Positions 37,101 to 48,671 of a DNA stretch of 64,000 nucleotides are shown here, in pieces. The notes under the pieces were generated by a model. That model was not told the DNA's origin. It did not search any database and was given only the letters and a program-made list of their open reading frames with translations. The DNA comes from Brachionus sp. 'Tiscar' (Eukaryota > Rotifera > Eurotatoria > Ploima > Brachionidae). Made by a program: the position numbers and the translations under genes. The stretch is from the NCBI GenBank assembly GCA_006352455.1, contig VANL01000014.1:62001-126000 (forward strand). The letters are read 5' to 3'. Numbering within the stretch: position 1 is the first letter of the stretch; every line of letters begins with the position of its first letter.

Positions 37101-37683
37101 GACAATTTGAGTAAAGGAGATTTGAGCTTGTTGTAGCAATTTTCTGACTATTAAATAAATCTGGTGCTATAAATATTCCATTTTGGTTCAGTATCAACCT
37201 AAACTTAAAGCTTTGCTCGAATGCGTAAATATAAAATGATTTGAAGCTTGAATTTCTTATATTGGCATCATTTAAGTTATCAATACGGATAGAATGCGTT
37301 TTTTGTAAATCTAGGTCTTGCTTTGTATTATTTTGTTCAGTTAATTCAATTGGGTTAAGTTCAGAACCTTTTTTAAATATCATAATATTTAAAAATTAAT
37401 AAAAATATTATTTAAGAAGGAAAATAAAAAAAATACTTATGTAGATTAATTTTTAATTCTTGGTTTTAAATTAAAAATTAATCAACCAAGAAAATGAAAA
37501 GAATTAAATTTAATGAAATAAAAAATTCTTACTTTTATTTGAAGTCGAAGTTAATCTAGTATCAATAAAAAAGCAAAAAAATAAGGAGATAGCTAAAAAG
37601 ATATTTGTTGATCCACAACTCGATACGACAAATTTTAAAATAAAATTGGCTATGTTAAATAAATAATTTATTTTGAGTCGCAT
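28135..37683 (-). CDS. gon-1/ADAMTS9: ADAMTS9/ADAMTS20/GON-1-type secreted metalloprotease
   Basis: Thirty exons join in frame to about 2122 aa. First to last, start of exon in minus orientation: 37683, 37367, 36973, 36197, 35856, 35674, 35478, 35286, 35020, 34848, 34641, 34523, 34325, 34137, 33963, 33824, 33606, 33246, 32973, 31038, 30823, 30591, 30212, 29771, 29521, 29288, 29041, 28850, 28618, 28230. Order: hydrophobic N-terminal signal (about 30-42), prodomain, furin site KRHKR (242-246), and a metalloprotease with zinc motif HEIGHLLGMKH (411-421) and MMSAML turn. Disintegrin-like region, TSR1 (FSEWSDFTSCSRTCGGG), Cys-rich and spacer regions follow. Then come roughly 15-17 further thrombospondin repeats and a C-terminal GON domain ending CGGFCGFCKPD near the stop. 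The GON domain is diagnostic of the ADAMTS9/20/GON-1 clade, which cleaves proteoglycans during cell migration. Transcription converges with the 26510 gene. Confidence 0.95.
31039..32100 (-). other. Long intron 19 of the ADAMTS gene
   Basis: A 1062-nt intron (donor GTAAGT, acceptor TTTTAAG) inside an otherwise compact gene whose introns are mostly 45-60 nt. I see no exon or clear inverted repeat in it. Confidence 0.75.
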
Positions 37684-40600
37684 TATTTTGGATGATTTTA
37701 CGCAAACATTATAAAAAAGTCTATTTGAAATAGTTTGAGTCTGATTTGGATAATAAAAGTGTATTTGTAATTGGTATTGATTAAATACCGATTTTACTTT
37801 TTAAGCATTTTATTAATCGCAATAGTTTTAAAAATTTTATCTATATTTAAAAAAAAATAAAAATTTTATCTTCAAAGTGTCAAACAAACCTGCTAGCTAA
37901 GCTAAGTCTTAGTTTTTTCGTCTTCATCAGACGCTTTTTAATTCCATTTAGAACGCTTTGCTAATCAAATATAATTACTAGATAACTCATTTTATTCAAA
38001 AAATTGAATAAACCAGACTAATGCTTCATAAATTTACTAAAATTACTGATTCAAACAAAAATGTGTAATTCAAATTACTGTTTTGTTTAAAAACCTGGAA
38101 TCATTCCTGAGTTTGTAAAAACTAATTTGTAAAAAAAACATCTAGAATTGCATTCATTATTTTAGTTAAAAAAAAGTTAAGAATCAAAACTCTAAAACCT
38201 ACAATCGTAAGCTTTATTTTAGATTTTAAATTCTATACATTCTAAATTTTTACTATCGACAGTTTTTATTTATTGATTTTCGGTGTCTTCAATTGAGTTC
38301 TGGAATTTTTGAACCTAATAAAATCGTTAATTAATGTTTCTTAGTCAGAAATTACTGTGAAAATTTCAAAATTTAAAACTCAAAAATACTGTTGAAAAAA
38401 AAGTTCTTTTGATTTTTTACATAGTTGTTAATTTTCTGGCATAACCTTGGGATAAAAAGGTAAAAAAAAATAAAATGACGTTAATACTAACGGAATAATT
38501 ATTATATTTTTTGCTTAAATTGTTGTTGAATATAAAACTCATTAATCGTTTTCATAACATGAGAATAAAATCATTTTTATTTCATCTAATTTCTATTCTC
38601 TTTTTTAAATTTCTACGAATTATCTGCTCTAAATTTTGCACATTCTAACATAGGCTTTTCATTTTATTTAGATTAATTATTACATTAAGTAATGTTTGTT
38701 TACATTTATTAAAAACGGTTTATATTACTAGAAAAATCGTTATCTAATAAAAACATATTTTTAAAAAAGAAATATTAGTTTAGAACTTTTGTTTAATTTA
38801 TTTGATTTTTTTCATCCCGTAGATAAAAAATTAACAAAGTAAAAATTAACCATTTGTATTGATTTCAATTATTATTTTTTTAAATATCTTTCCAGTTAAA
38901 AATAGCTGATACAGCTTGAAATCATTATCATAAGCTCGTAAATTTATTTAATAGTATAAAATAGTAATTAAAATATTCACTTCTTTGATTTCATAATCAT
39001 TAGTTTATAACTTTTATACGACTTAATTTGAATAATTTAATATTGAAGTTAAAATATTTTCAAGACCTGGAATAAACTAATTGTTGTTCAAAGATACAGC
39101 TGAGCATATCAATCTTGAATTTCATCTAGGTTTTTAAAAAACTAATAAATTTGATTAAAACATTTTTAAAATAAAAATTGACTTTTATAAGCCAAGATTA
39201 AATAAAATCAAAAGGTTGAGTTTTATAAATAATTGAATTACAAATTATGTAAATTTCAAATATCTCATTTAAAAAGTTTTAAATTAAATTTTTAAAATTA
39301 CTTTTTATTTTTAAATAAAGATCGAAAAAATTTAGAATTGAATCTACAAATTGTTAAATAATTGAGGTAAAAATCTTTGATTTATTTCTGTATAATCAAC
39401 GAATTTACATTTAAATTTTTTTTTCAAATTTTTGATTGAATGCTTTTGAATAATTTGTTGCAAATTTTTTAGTCTAAAACAACTAGTAATTACTTAAAAA
39501 TGTTAAAATAATTTAGCTACCAGTCTAAAAAAAATAACAAATTAAAATTCGAAGATATCTTTTTTAAAGCTATTCTTTAAATAAATGACATCTAACGAAC
39601 TGTATTTGGCTTCTTGTTTTATCTATAAACTAAAAAACAATTCGATTACGTTTGTAAAACTGCACTCTTTCTTAATTTGTTTTTCAATTAGTTTATTTTT
39701 TTAAGATTTTTTAGCTTTAATAAAATTAATAAACTATTAGAGTACTATGAACAAAAAAAAACAAACAATTCTTGAATAATTGGTGTACAAGCTTATAATC
39801 TAAAGTATCAAATTATTGATACTTAGTTAACTTAATTAAAAAAATATATAGCCTAAAAATTTCCGGTTCTTAAAATTCCTTGTCTTTTAAATTAATTAAA
39901 AAAATTCTTTAATAGAAAAATCAAATCTTAAGCATTACAATCTTTAGAAAATAATGAAAAGTTAACAATTTAAAATATAATTAAACTATGATAATAAAAT
40001 ATCTATTAAAAATAAATCATTGAATGATTTATTTCATTGTTTAAGTTCAATAGACGACTTAAAGATTTAATCAATTTCGCAGCATAACTTGTACCATAAT
40101 CTTAACGCTTAGAGCATTCGATTACTTTCTTTTACATTTTTCTTACATGATCTATCAATTTTTTAATATTCAAGCAAAACCACTAAGACCAATCAACATT
40201 GAAACTTATTAATCAAAATTCTGACTTGTTTTCTTCAAAATTTATCTATCTTTAAAATTTATTAAATGCTACTTATCAAAATATGACTGAAATTTTAAGG
40301 ATTATCTTAAACTAATAATGTTCACATATTTATCTTGATTAGGATTTTTTACATAATCAAAATATGATTAGAGGATGTGATTAAAAAATCCATAAAACTC
40401 AATTTACAGTCAAAATCTAATAATTTGATGTGATGTTGCTTAACAAAAAATGTAAAAATTTCTTTTTTATTTATAAATGTAACTTGATAAAGTTCAACAT
40501 TATCTTCAATATCCGATATATATTTATTATTTAAACAAGAGAAAAAGCTACCTTTTTAACATCCGTATATAGAGTGTTATATTTTGAAGTTAAAGAAAAA

Positions 40601-42017
40601 TAATCAAAAGCGAAATTTTTCATTTTAATAAATTGAATCAAGTTGGTTAAATATGATTTTTATCGTTTTAATAAAAGTAAATATATTTGAAATTTTTATC
40701 TTTGCGGAACTATTTTTTTTTTGATAAATTGCTAAATTTTAGGAAATAAACCAAATCTTGACAGTTATTATTAATTTAAGTATTTTTTTTGAAAGATTGT
40801 CTTCAATGATTTGCTTTCAAATAGCTAAACTAAAAGAGAAAATTACCAAAACTGTTATGGACTCGTCAAAACATAGATAAATTTTAAAATAAAAAATGCC
40901 CAGCTATTTTTTTCTTTAAATTAAATTTAGAATAAATTAATTTAAAATAATAAAAGAATTCAATAAATTTGTGGATTCTGTTTTTGCCATAATTCTGGCG
41001 TAAAATTTAAAGGTTTATAATATATAAGCTATGCTTTAATGTTTGACATAAAGTTAGTTTTTTTTTAAATGTCTTACATTTTCCAATTTTATTACCAAAA
41101 TTATTAAAAGTTCTTTTTTAGTTTCCTTATTTTATTAATCAGTTATCTTTTTGACAAAAAATAACAAAAAAATATTTTCATGCTAAATTTGGACAAAATT
41201 TATATGGCTAGTCCTTCTTTTGTAAACAATTTTTAAATCAAATTTATATGATAATAATTAAAACAAAATGGCTTGTTAAAAAATTTACACAAGATAAATG
41301 CTAAAATTGAGCTTCACATCAGTAAACTAAACTCAGTATGAAAATTTTTTGATCTATAGATGATTTGCATAATTTTTAAAAATGTTGAATACGCTTTTTT
41401 TTATTCAAGGATTTGGGCTTAATTCGAACAGATACTATTTTAGTAAAAATATTTTAAATTAGTAAAGTGTAGAATCATTTGCTTGCGATTTTGATCGTGT
41501 TTGATTCGGAATTATTAATCATAGCAGAATTTTCTCTAGTTTTAATTAGGAACACATTTATTGTAATGTAATATTTTTGAACATTAAAATATAAAGAAAG
41601 TTTTTTTACAAATATTGATAGATTTAGGACTTCGAAAAAAAATAACTCTGATTATCTGATTTGAATTATTATTTAAACAATGCTTAATAATTTTTTTAAA
41701 TATCATTTAAAAATAAGAGTTGCATTTAAATTCAATAAATTATTTTAAAAATCATGAATTTATTAAATATAAATCTAAACCATATTTTGATGAGTTTAAA
41801 TTAAAAAAAAATTCTCATTTTTAAAAATTAAAATTTTTGTTTTTGAAAAAAAATATAAATGATCCACAGCGCATTTAGATTTAAAAGTAGTTTTAAAGAA
41901 AATTTTAATAACAACACTCTTGATACAAATAAAAGATCTTTTCTTATTATGTTGAACTAGTCTAAATTAAATCTCATTTTATAAACCTTTAAAATCAAAA
42001 TTTTCAAAATAAATAAA
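37684..42017. other. Intergenic spacer ADAMTS-channel cluster
   Basis: About 4.3 kb of AT-rich DNA between divergently transcribed genes; it must contain both promoters. No coding exon, RNA gene or clear repeat could be supported. Confidence 0.5.
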
Positions 42018-43503
42018 ATGAATCAAACAAAAGCTCAGAATAAACGAGCTTCATTTTCATCAAATAGAATTAGAGAAGTTGAAATTCGGATTATATTTTT
42101 GCGGATTGGTGACATTGATACTCTTAACGAAAAATTTTTTGCAGAAATTTTGATCGAAAGTAGATGGGAAGATCCTAAACTGAGTATAGAATTTGAATCT
42201 GACTTAGACTCATCCATTATTGAGGATGAAAAAGAGCTCAACAATCCAAATAAATATTGGAATCCAAAAATCTATGTCGAAAACTCTTTAAATGACCCAA
42301 AACAAACTGTCTATTACAAAATTAAAAAAGAAATCTTAGATGTCAATTCAGATCAAAATCAGCTTGATTCAACTCAATCCAAGACAACAACCAAATTTTG
42401 GCTCTACGAATATCGAAAAATAAAAGGACATTTCTTTGAGAAATTAGACCTGCAATATTTTCCTCTCGATGTTCAAGGCTTAAGCATTATTGTTACCACT
42501 TTCAAGTCAAATAAAGAAGTATCGCTGGTTCATAATAGTAAAAAATCATCAATTATTAACAATAATTTAACAGTCGATAAAAATATTTGGTAATTAAACT
42601 TATTACTGATGGCTTTTATACTTTTGTAAAGCAAATTAGTATAGAAGTAATATTTGATATTTTTTAAATATTTTTTTTTGTATTTTTAGGCATTTATTTC
42701 AGCATGTTCAATCTAAAAGTAATTATAATTTGATTCTAAAAGATGAATTGAAAAGTAGTGAAAATATAGATACAAACATTAGCGATAAGACTACGATTCA
42801 TCACCCTATCAAATTTCCGATGATAATGTTTCAGTGCCAAGCCGCCCGAAGATCTGGCTATTTTTTCTGGAATGCATACTTTTTAATATTTTTGATTACT
42901 TCAGCCGTATTTTCAACATTTTCGATTCGATTCGACCAGCCTCATTTTAGACTTCCAACAACCGCAACACTTATGCTAACAAGCATAACTTTTCGATGGA
43001 GCTATAGCAGTCGTTGCTTACCAACTGTAAATTATTTGACTTCTTTGGACAAATATTCCATTAATTCATTAATTTTGATTTTTCTTTGTCTTGTTTGGCA
43101 TGGTCTTGGTGTAGTCTTTCTAAACTTTTTCGATTGGGACACTGTTAAAAAACTAGATAAATTATTTTTAACATTTTTAATTTTATTTTTTATTTCAAGT
43201 CATTTAATTTTATTTATTTGGCTAAAATCGGCAAATTCAATTAGAAAAGCTTTGAGAGAAAGAGACAATCTTTATCAACAGGTCAAGTCAAGTCAATCAA
43301 TGTTTTCAGAAGAATATGAAATCGATCCCAATAATAATATAACAAACAATTCAAAGCGTTTTTCTGTTTTTAGTTCTATAAACTACATCGACGCAATTAA
43401 TTCTGGAAAAAAATTTAGTATGACACGAAGACCTACTATCTTGAAGACTAGTCTACCGGATATAAATGAAAATAACGAAAAGCTCTTACTTAAAGATGTC
43501 TAA
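42018..43503 (+). CDS. Pentameric ligand-gated ion channel subunit, Cys-less (copy A)
   Basis: Exons 42018-42589 and 42690-43503 encode 461 aa. The extracellular-type domain carries family marks: FLRIGDIDTLNEKFFAEI, ESRWEDPKL, YWNPKIYVEN and the loop region FEKLDLQYFPLDVQGL. The two cysteines that bracket FPxDxQ in eukaryotic Cys-loop receptors are replaced here by Phe and Leu. M1 spans about 249-270, M2 HFRLPTTATLMLTSITF (Leu at the 9' gate position, Pro near 2'), then CLPTVNYLTSLDKYS, M3 about 314-337, M4 about 347-372. There is no recognisable signal peptide before the ligand-binding domain. A related gene follows 0.7 kb downstream with its intron at the same codon. The ligand and ion selectivity are unknown; the M2 flank shows neither the standard cation (Glu) nor anion (Pro-Ala) signature. 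Confidence 0.88.
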
Positions 43504-44170
43504 ATTTTTCATTCAATTTTAATTTTATTTAATATGTATTGAATTTTTTAAAAATTTAAATAAAAGCCCTTATTTTAACATTCCTTTGATATTTTATATT
43601 ATTGACAAAAAGTTGATAATCAGTCCATTAATAAGTAAAATTTTTAGAAAAACAAAATCAAACTTACTTAAATTTTGAAATAATATTTTTTTTTTTTTGA
43701 AACAAAAATCCAGTAACTAAAAAAACTAGCTTTTTAATTAAAAAAATATTTTTCTTAATAAATATACAAATAAAACAAATAGAGGGACTTGATAAATTTA
43801 AAACACATCATTTGCGTTCAGAAATTAGTTATTTTTTTCAATGGAAAAAGACTGGTATTTTTTTCTCAAATAAAGAATTAGCTAATATAATTAAAAAAAT
43901 TTATATTTTTGTAAATATTTTCAAATAACTTAAAGTTTAATTTTATCAGATATTTAGAAAAGAAAAAACCAATAAAACTCATTGAAAATTGAGAATGAGT
44001 GTATAAACTTAGTTAAAGCAAGATGTCGATTTACTAAATTTGATAAAATGTTTCTCAATTGAGGCATTAAATTTTCTGATTTTGTTTGATATAAATAGCT
44101 AATTACAAATGAAATAAAATTTTAAAATTATAAAATTTTAAATCGGTTTTTAGTTTTGAATTTTAACAAA
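43504..44170. other. Spacer between the two channel genes
   Basis: About 670 bp separating tandem paralogues on the same strand. It is AT-rich; the downstream promoter presumably lies here. Confidence 0.5.
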
Positions 44171-45557
44171 ATGTCCATCAGACAAAAGCCTCGTTGGGTG
44201 GAGACTCGAACAATTTTTTTGCGTATTGGAGAAATTGATACTGTTAATGAGAGATTTTTTGCAGAAATACTGGTTGAAAGTAGATGGGAAGAGCCAAAGT
44301 TAAGTGCTGAATTCGACACTTCGAAACTTTTTAGTGAAGAAAAAGAAATAAACAATGCAAATAAATTCTGGAATCCCAAAATTTACATCGAAAACGTTTT
44401 AAATGATCCTAAACAAACAATACACTACAAAATTATGAAAGAATATCAGGGAAAGCAGATTGTAATTAATCCTGAAAAAACTAGCTCCTTGTTTAAATTT
44501 TGGTTCTATGAATACAGAAAAATAAAAGGCTATTTTTTTGAAAAACTTAATCTTGAATATTTTCCATTAGATGTACAAGATTTAAGCATTATAGTGACCA
44601 CCTTTAAATCAAATAAAGAAGTAGTTTTGGTACAGAATAAAGAAAAACTTTCGCTTGTTGGTAGTAACATGACAATAGATAAGCATATATGGTTTTTTTT
44701 TTATTTTCGCATAAAAAATACTTTGATTAAATTTTAATTTTCATAGGCATTTGTTTCAACATGTTGAAGTAAAAAGCAATTATGACTTTATTGTATGCGA
44801 AGATACAATGAATGATTCAGATGAAGATGTTGAAAAAAATCAAAAACGAAAATCCATTCAAAATATTATACAATTTCCAATGATAATGTTCCAATGTAGA
44901 GTATCTCGTAGATTTGGTTATTACTTTTGGAATGCATTTTTTCTAATATTTCTAATCACTGCGCCTGTTTTTGCAATATTTTCTATTCGACCAGACCAGC
45001 CTCACTTTAGACTTCCTACAACAGCTACTCTTTTGCTGACTAGTATTACATTTAGATGGACCTATAGTGCTCGTTGTTTACCAACAGTAAATTATTTAAC
45101 ATCTTTGGACAGCTATTCTATTAGATCAATAGTTTTCATCTTTTTATGTCTGGTTTGGCATGGATTTTGTACCATTTTTTTCAAATTCTATGACTTCAAA
45201 GTGGTTAACAAAATAGATAAAATTATTCTTGGTATTTTGTTTTTCTTGTTTATTTTAAGTCACTTAATACTTTTGCTATGGATAAGATCTGCTCATAAAA
45301 TTCGAAAAGTTATGAAACTAAAAGATAAATCTTTTGTTACATACCACTCTAAATCAAGCAAGCGTATTATTAATGATTTATTACAGCTTTACACTTATGA
45401 GCAATTAGAAGAGATGTCAGCTCGGAATTCAATTTTCAGCACTGTCTATAATATTGATTTGATTAATGCGATTCAAAGAGATAATCCTATTATGAGACGC
45501 CTATCCCATTTTACAGGTGGTTTATCGAATATTACTGAGGTAAATGAAACATTTTAG
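44171..45557 (+). CDS. Pentameric ligand-gated ion channel subunit, Cys-less (copy B)
   Basis: Exons 44171-44691 and 44747-45557 encode 443 aa, a tandem paralogue of copy A. Shared blocks include FLRIGEIDTVNERFFAEI, ESRWEEPKL, FWNPKIYIEN, FEKLNLEYFPLDVQDL, FPMIMFQC, YYFWNAFFLIFLIT, RLPTTATLLLTSITFRW, CLPTVNYLTSLDSYS and LVWHG. The Cys-loop cysteines are absent here too. The intron splits the Trp codon of HIWHLFQH at the same position as in copy A, so the pair arose by duplication of an intron-containing gene. The C-terminal tails after M4 have diverged. The first ATG gives no signal peptide; a longer N-terminus on an unseen upstream exon cannot be excluded. Confidence 0.88.
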
Positions 45558-45963
45558 ATTTAATTGAAATATTAAAAATATACAAAGTGTTGAAAAATCG
45601 TATAATTTATTTAAAAATTTAAAAATATTTTTTCATAATAAAAAAAATTATCTTACTTCAAAATTAACAAAAATATTTGCTGCTTTTTCAAAGAAAACTT
45701 TAAAAATTAATCCCGGGTATATTTTTGATCAATTTTTAATTTATCCTATATAAAATATTTTAAATTTAAAAGACAATTTCCGGAAAAAAGCTCTTATTTT
45801 ATTTAATCAATAAACAATTAGATTTAAAAATTAAAAATTAGTAATTGATAAATTAAAGTTTTTTTTTATACCTTAATTTTCGTACAAAGGCAAAAATGAT
45901 ATTGGACTCGGTTTAATCCTTGATTTTAAATTTAAGGAAATGAAAATTATTTTATTTTAAAAG
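45558..45963. other. Spacer between channel copy B and PHYHD1
   Basis: About 400 bp of AT-rich DNA between convergent genes. Nothing recognised. Confidence 0.5.
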
Positions 45964-47008
45964 CTACCAATTTTCTTTTGAAAATTCGGTATTGTGAGAA
46001 TCATAAACATGAAATGTATAAATATTTCGTGATTTGGCAGAGAGATTAGGCGCACTTCTATGAACCACTAAACCATCAATTAAAATAGCGTCGCCTTTTA
46101 ACAGAAATTAAAAATCTTATTTAAACATTTGAATTAATTTAAAAATTACCTGCTTTTACTTCAGCTGGTATAAATTTACTGTTATCATATGAAAATTTAG
46201 GTACTCCATTGGTGTATACCAAAAATTTTCCTGAATCAAATTCTTCTTTATTTGGATTTCTAATGAATCTTGTAACAAGCGGACCTAAATTGAAAATTTA
46301 GCTGAAAAATTGAAAGATTGAAGGAAGAACCTTTATGTGATCCTGGTATGAATTCTAAGCAACCATTTTCAGGAGTGCAGTCTTCTAGAGCGATCCAAAT
46401 TCCTGTGACTTTTAGTGGCTCGGTGAACAGGTAGCTTCCGTCTTGATGGGGCATTACCTCGCCACCAATATAAGGCTGCTTGAAAATATACATGCTTTGA
46501 CAAACGATTGGTTTTATGTATCCAAGTGATTTAAATATCTCTTTTACTTTGTTTTCGAAAGTTGTTTCTTTAAAAACCGGATTAAGTGCATGAAGAGCAT
46601 GACCGATTTTGTTAAAAATCTTGTAGGATTTATCATTTTTTTCTAAAATTTCTTTGGCTTTTCCTTCTAAAAATGGCTGAATTTTATCAACACTACTCAA
46701 AAAGTACTCGTCCGCAGCCTTTTAAAAATTTTAAAATAATTGAAAATTTAAACTGCTGTAAAAAATTACTTTTGTGGAATTTTCATCTGCCAAAAAAACT
46801 GAAATCGTTTTTATTTGTTCCATAAAATTGTTAGTTTCAATGACTTGGTCTATTTCTGTTTTAAGTTTTTGACATTTTTCATCATTAATAAAATTTTTGA
46901 TTATTAGATAACCATCCTTATCAAACTGGCAAAAACAATTAATAAATGTTTTATTTTGGAAAAAGATTAAAAAATTATTACAGTGTTTAATTGATGTTCT
47001 GACAGCAT
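45964..47008 (-). CDS. PHYHD1: Phytanoyl-CoA dioxygenase domain-containing protein 1
   Basis: Fe(II)/2-oxoglutarate-dependent oxygenase; the physiological substrate is not settled for the family. Five exons (47008-46982, 46925-46770, 46718-46331, 46284-46150, 46094-45964) give 278 aa, near the human 291. Family blocks: FDKDGYLIIKNF, YFLSSVDKIQPFLE, NKIGHALHALNPVFK, QSMYIFKQPYIGGEV, WIALEDCTPENGCLEFIPGSH and a terminal ENW. The iron ligands are His152 and Asp154 (PHQDGSY) with distal His247 (VVHRS), and Arg258 is placed to bind 2-oxoglutarate. The first coding exon is only 27 nt. Confidence 0.95.
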
Positions 47009-47542
47009 TTTTTTTTAATTTTCAAAAGTCTAAAATTAAAAGAAACAAATTGACACTTTAAAAAAATTTTGAGAAATCTATTTTTACTAAATTATTTTAA
47101 AAATTTGAAATTTAATCTAAGATAATTATGCTTAAATATTTTCATATTTACTAAATAATTTTTAAACCTATCTATTTGAAAACAAAAATTCAGGGAAAAA
47201 AAAGCATCCATATATAAAACTAAGATAATAATTTTTATTTAAGCAGTGATTTTAATATCTCGTAATTTATGAAGTTAACTTCAAAATACTAAATAAATTT
47301 TTTTAATTTTTAGAAATCCAAACTTAACAAACCGATGTAAACTTTGGATTCATTTGAATTTTAGAGCTAGAATATTGAATTTGTTATAAAAATTACCAAC
47401 ATTTAAATAAAATTTAAGATAACCTTATAATTTTATCACGATTAAAATCATAAGCAAATAAAATAAAACAAAAATATAATTTAATTTATTTCTATAAGAA
47501 TTTAAAATTTTTTTTTAAATTTTATTTTTAGTATTGATCTTT
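47009..47542. other. Spacer PHYHD1-PEBP1
   Basis: About 530 bp of AT-rich DNA between two minus-strand genes. It should contain the PHYHD1 promoter and PEBP1 3' end; no feature seen. Confidence 0.5.
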
Positions 47543-48242
47543 TCAAAACTCAGTTCTAGATGACAAAACTCTATGAACAACATCCGAATGTTCATCCCAT
47601 TCAGCTTGGATAAAATTAGCCGCAATTAAAGGACCAAGATGATGACTTTTGACAAATTGTCTTTAAAATAAAAATTTTAAATTAAAAATTTTAATTAAAA
47701 ATTAGAACTTTGTATGAAAGTTATTGCGATGTTTTCCAGTTATACTAGTGATGGTATGAACGTAATTAAAAGATAATTTTTCTGGTTGTTTGAAGACTGT
47801 TAGAACATATCTATGCAAACCACTATCTTTTGGAGGAGCGGGACCAACATATCCAACCTTTTCTTCACCTTGAGAGACATTATTTCCTGGAATATTTACC
47901 ACCATCCAATGATGCCACTCTTTGAACTTCGGTGATCCTCTTGAAGGAGCATCAGGATCAGTCATGATCAAAGTGTAAAAAGTGTTGGGATCTGAATCCC
48001 AATGCAAATTTGGTTGACTTTTAGTCTAAAATTTGATTAAAATTTGGTTCGAAAATGAAACCAATCTTACATCTGTCGGAGTAACAACATTTCCAAGCTC
48101 AGCTTTTACTCCTGAATGAGGCCAGTCAACCTTTTGAAAAATTAAAATAAAATTAAAAAAATAAATATGATACTCGTAGAATTTGTTGCGGATTTTCGTT
48201 GATTACATCTGGGATAAGACCCTCAGCTTTGAATTCTTCCAT
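47543..48242 (-). CDS. PEBP1: Phosphatidylethanolamine-binding protein
   Basis: Cytosolic PEBP/RKIP family protein; mammalian PEBP1 binds anionic ligands and inhibits Raf-1. Exons 48242-48174, 48130-48071, 48025-47709 and 47660-47543 encode exactly 187 aa, the same length as human PEBP1. The two ligand-pocket signatures are present: TLIMTDPDAPSRGSP with HHWMVVNIPGN, and GPAPPKDSGLHRYVLTVF. The C-terminal segment (FIQAEWDE) is also typical. All splice junctions are GT-AG. Confidence 0.96.
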
Positions 48243-48671
48243 TTTTTTTTATAAAACTTTAAAAATAAAAAGTGATACTTGAAAATTTTATTTAAATTTT
48301 AAATTATAAATAGTTTTAATCTATTAATAGTTTTTTATCCTTTTGTTATATTCAATAAGCTTATTTTAAGAAAGAATTATCATTTTTTTATTTTTGTTTA
48401 ATTCCTTTTTGGGATTAAAAATTGTTTTTTGTATATTCATTTAACAATTAAAATTTTAATTTTAAACTATCTTAAATTATTAATTTAAATATTTGAAGTG
48501 AGAGTTACAAAATTCAAAAAATGTTTTTTTTGCTAATTTTTTATTAAATAAGCTAAATAAAAAGATTATTAAAATATTTATTTTTTAAACTTTACTTTTA
48601 GTCGATATTTAAAAAATAATCTTGATCTTAAATCAATTTAAAAAATTCCTCTCCAATTTTTAAATTTAGTT
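48243..48671. other. Spacer PEBP1-TRPV
   Basis: About 430 bp of AT-rich sequence between same-strand genes; no feature seen. Confidence 0.5.
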
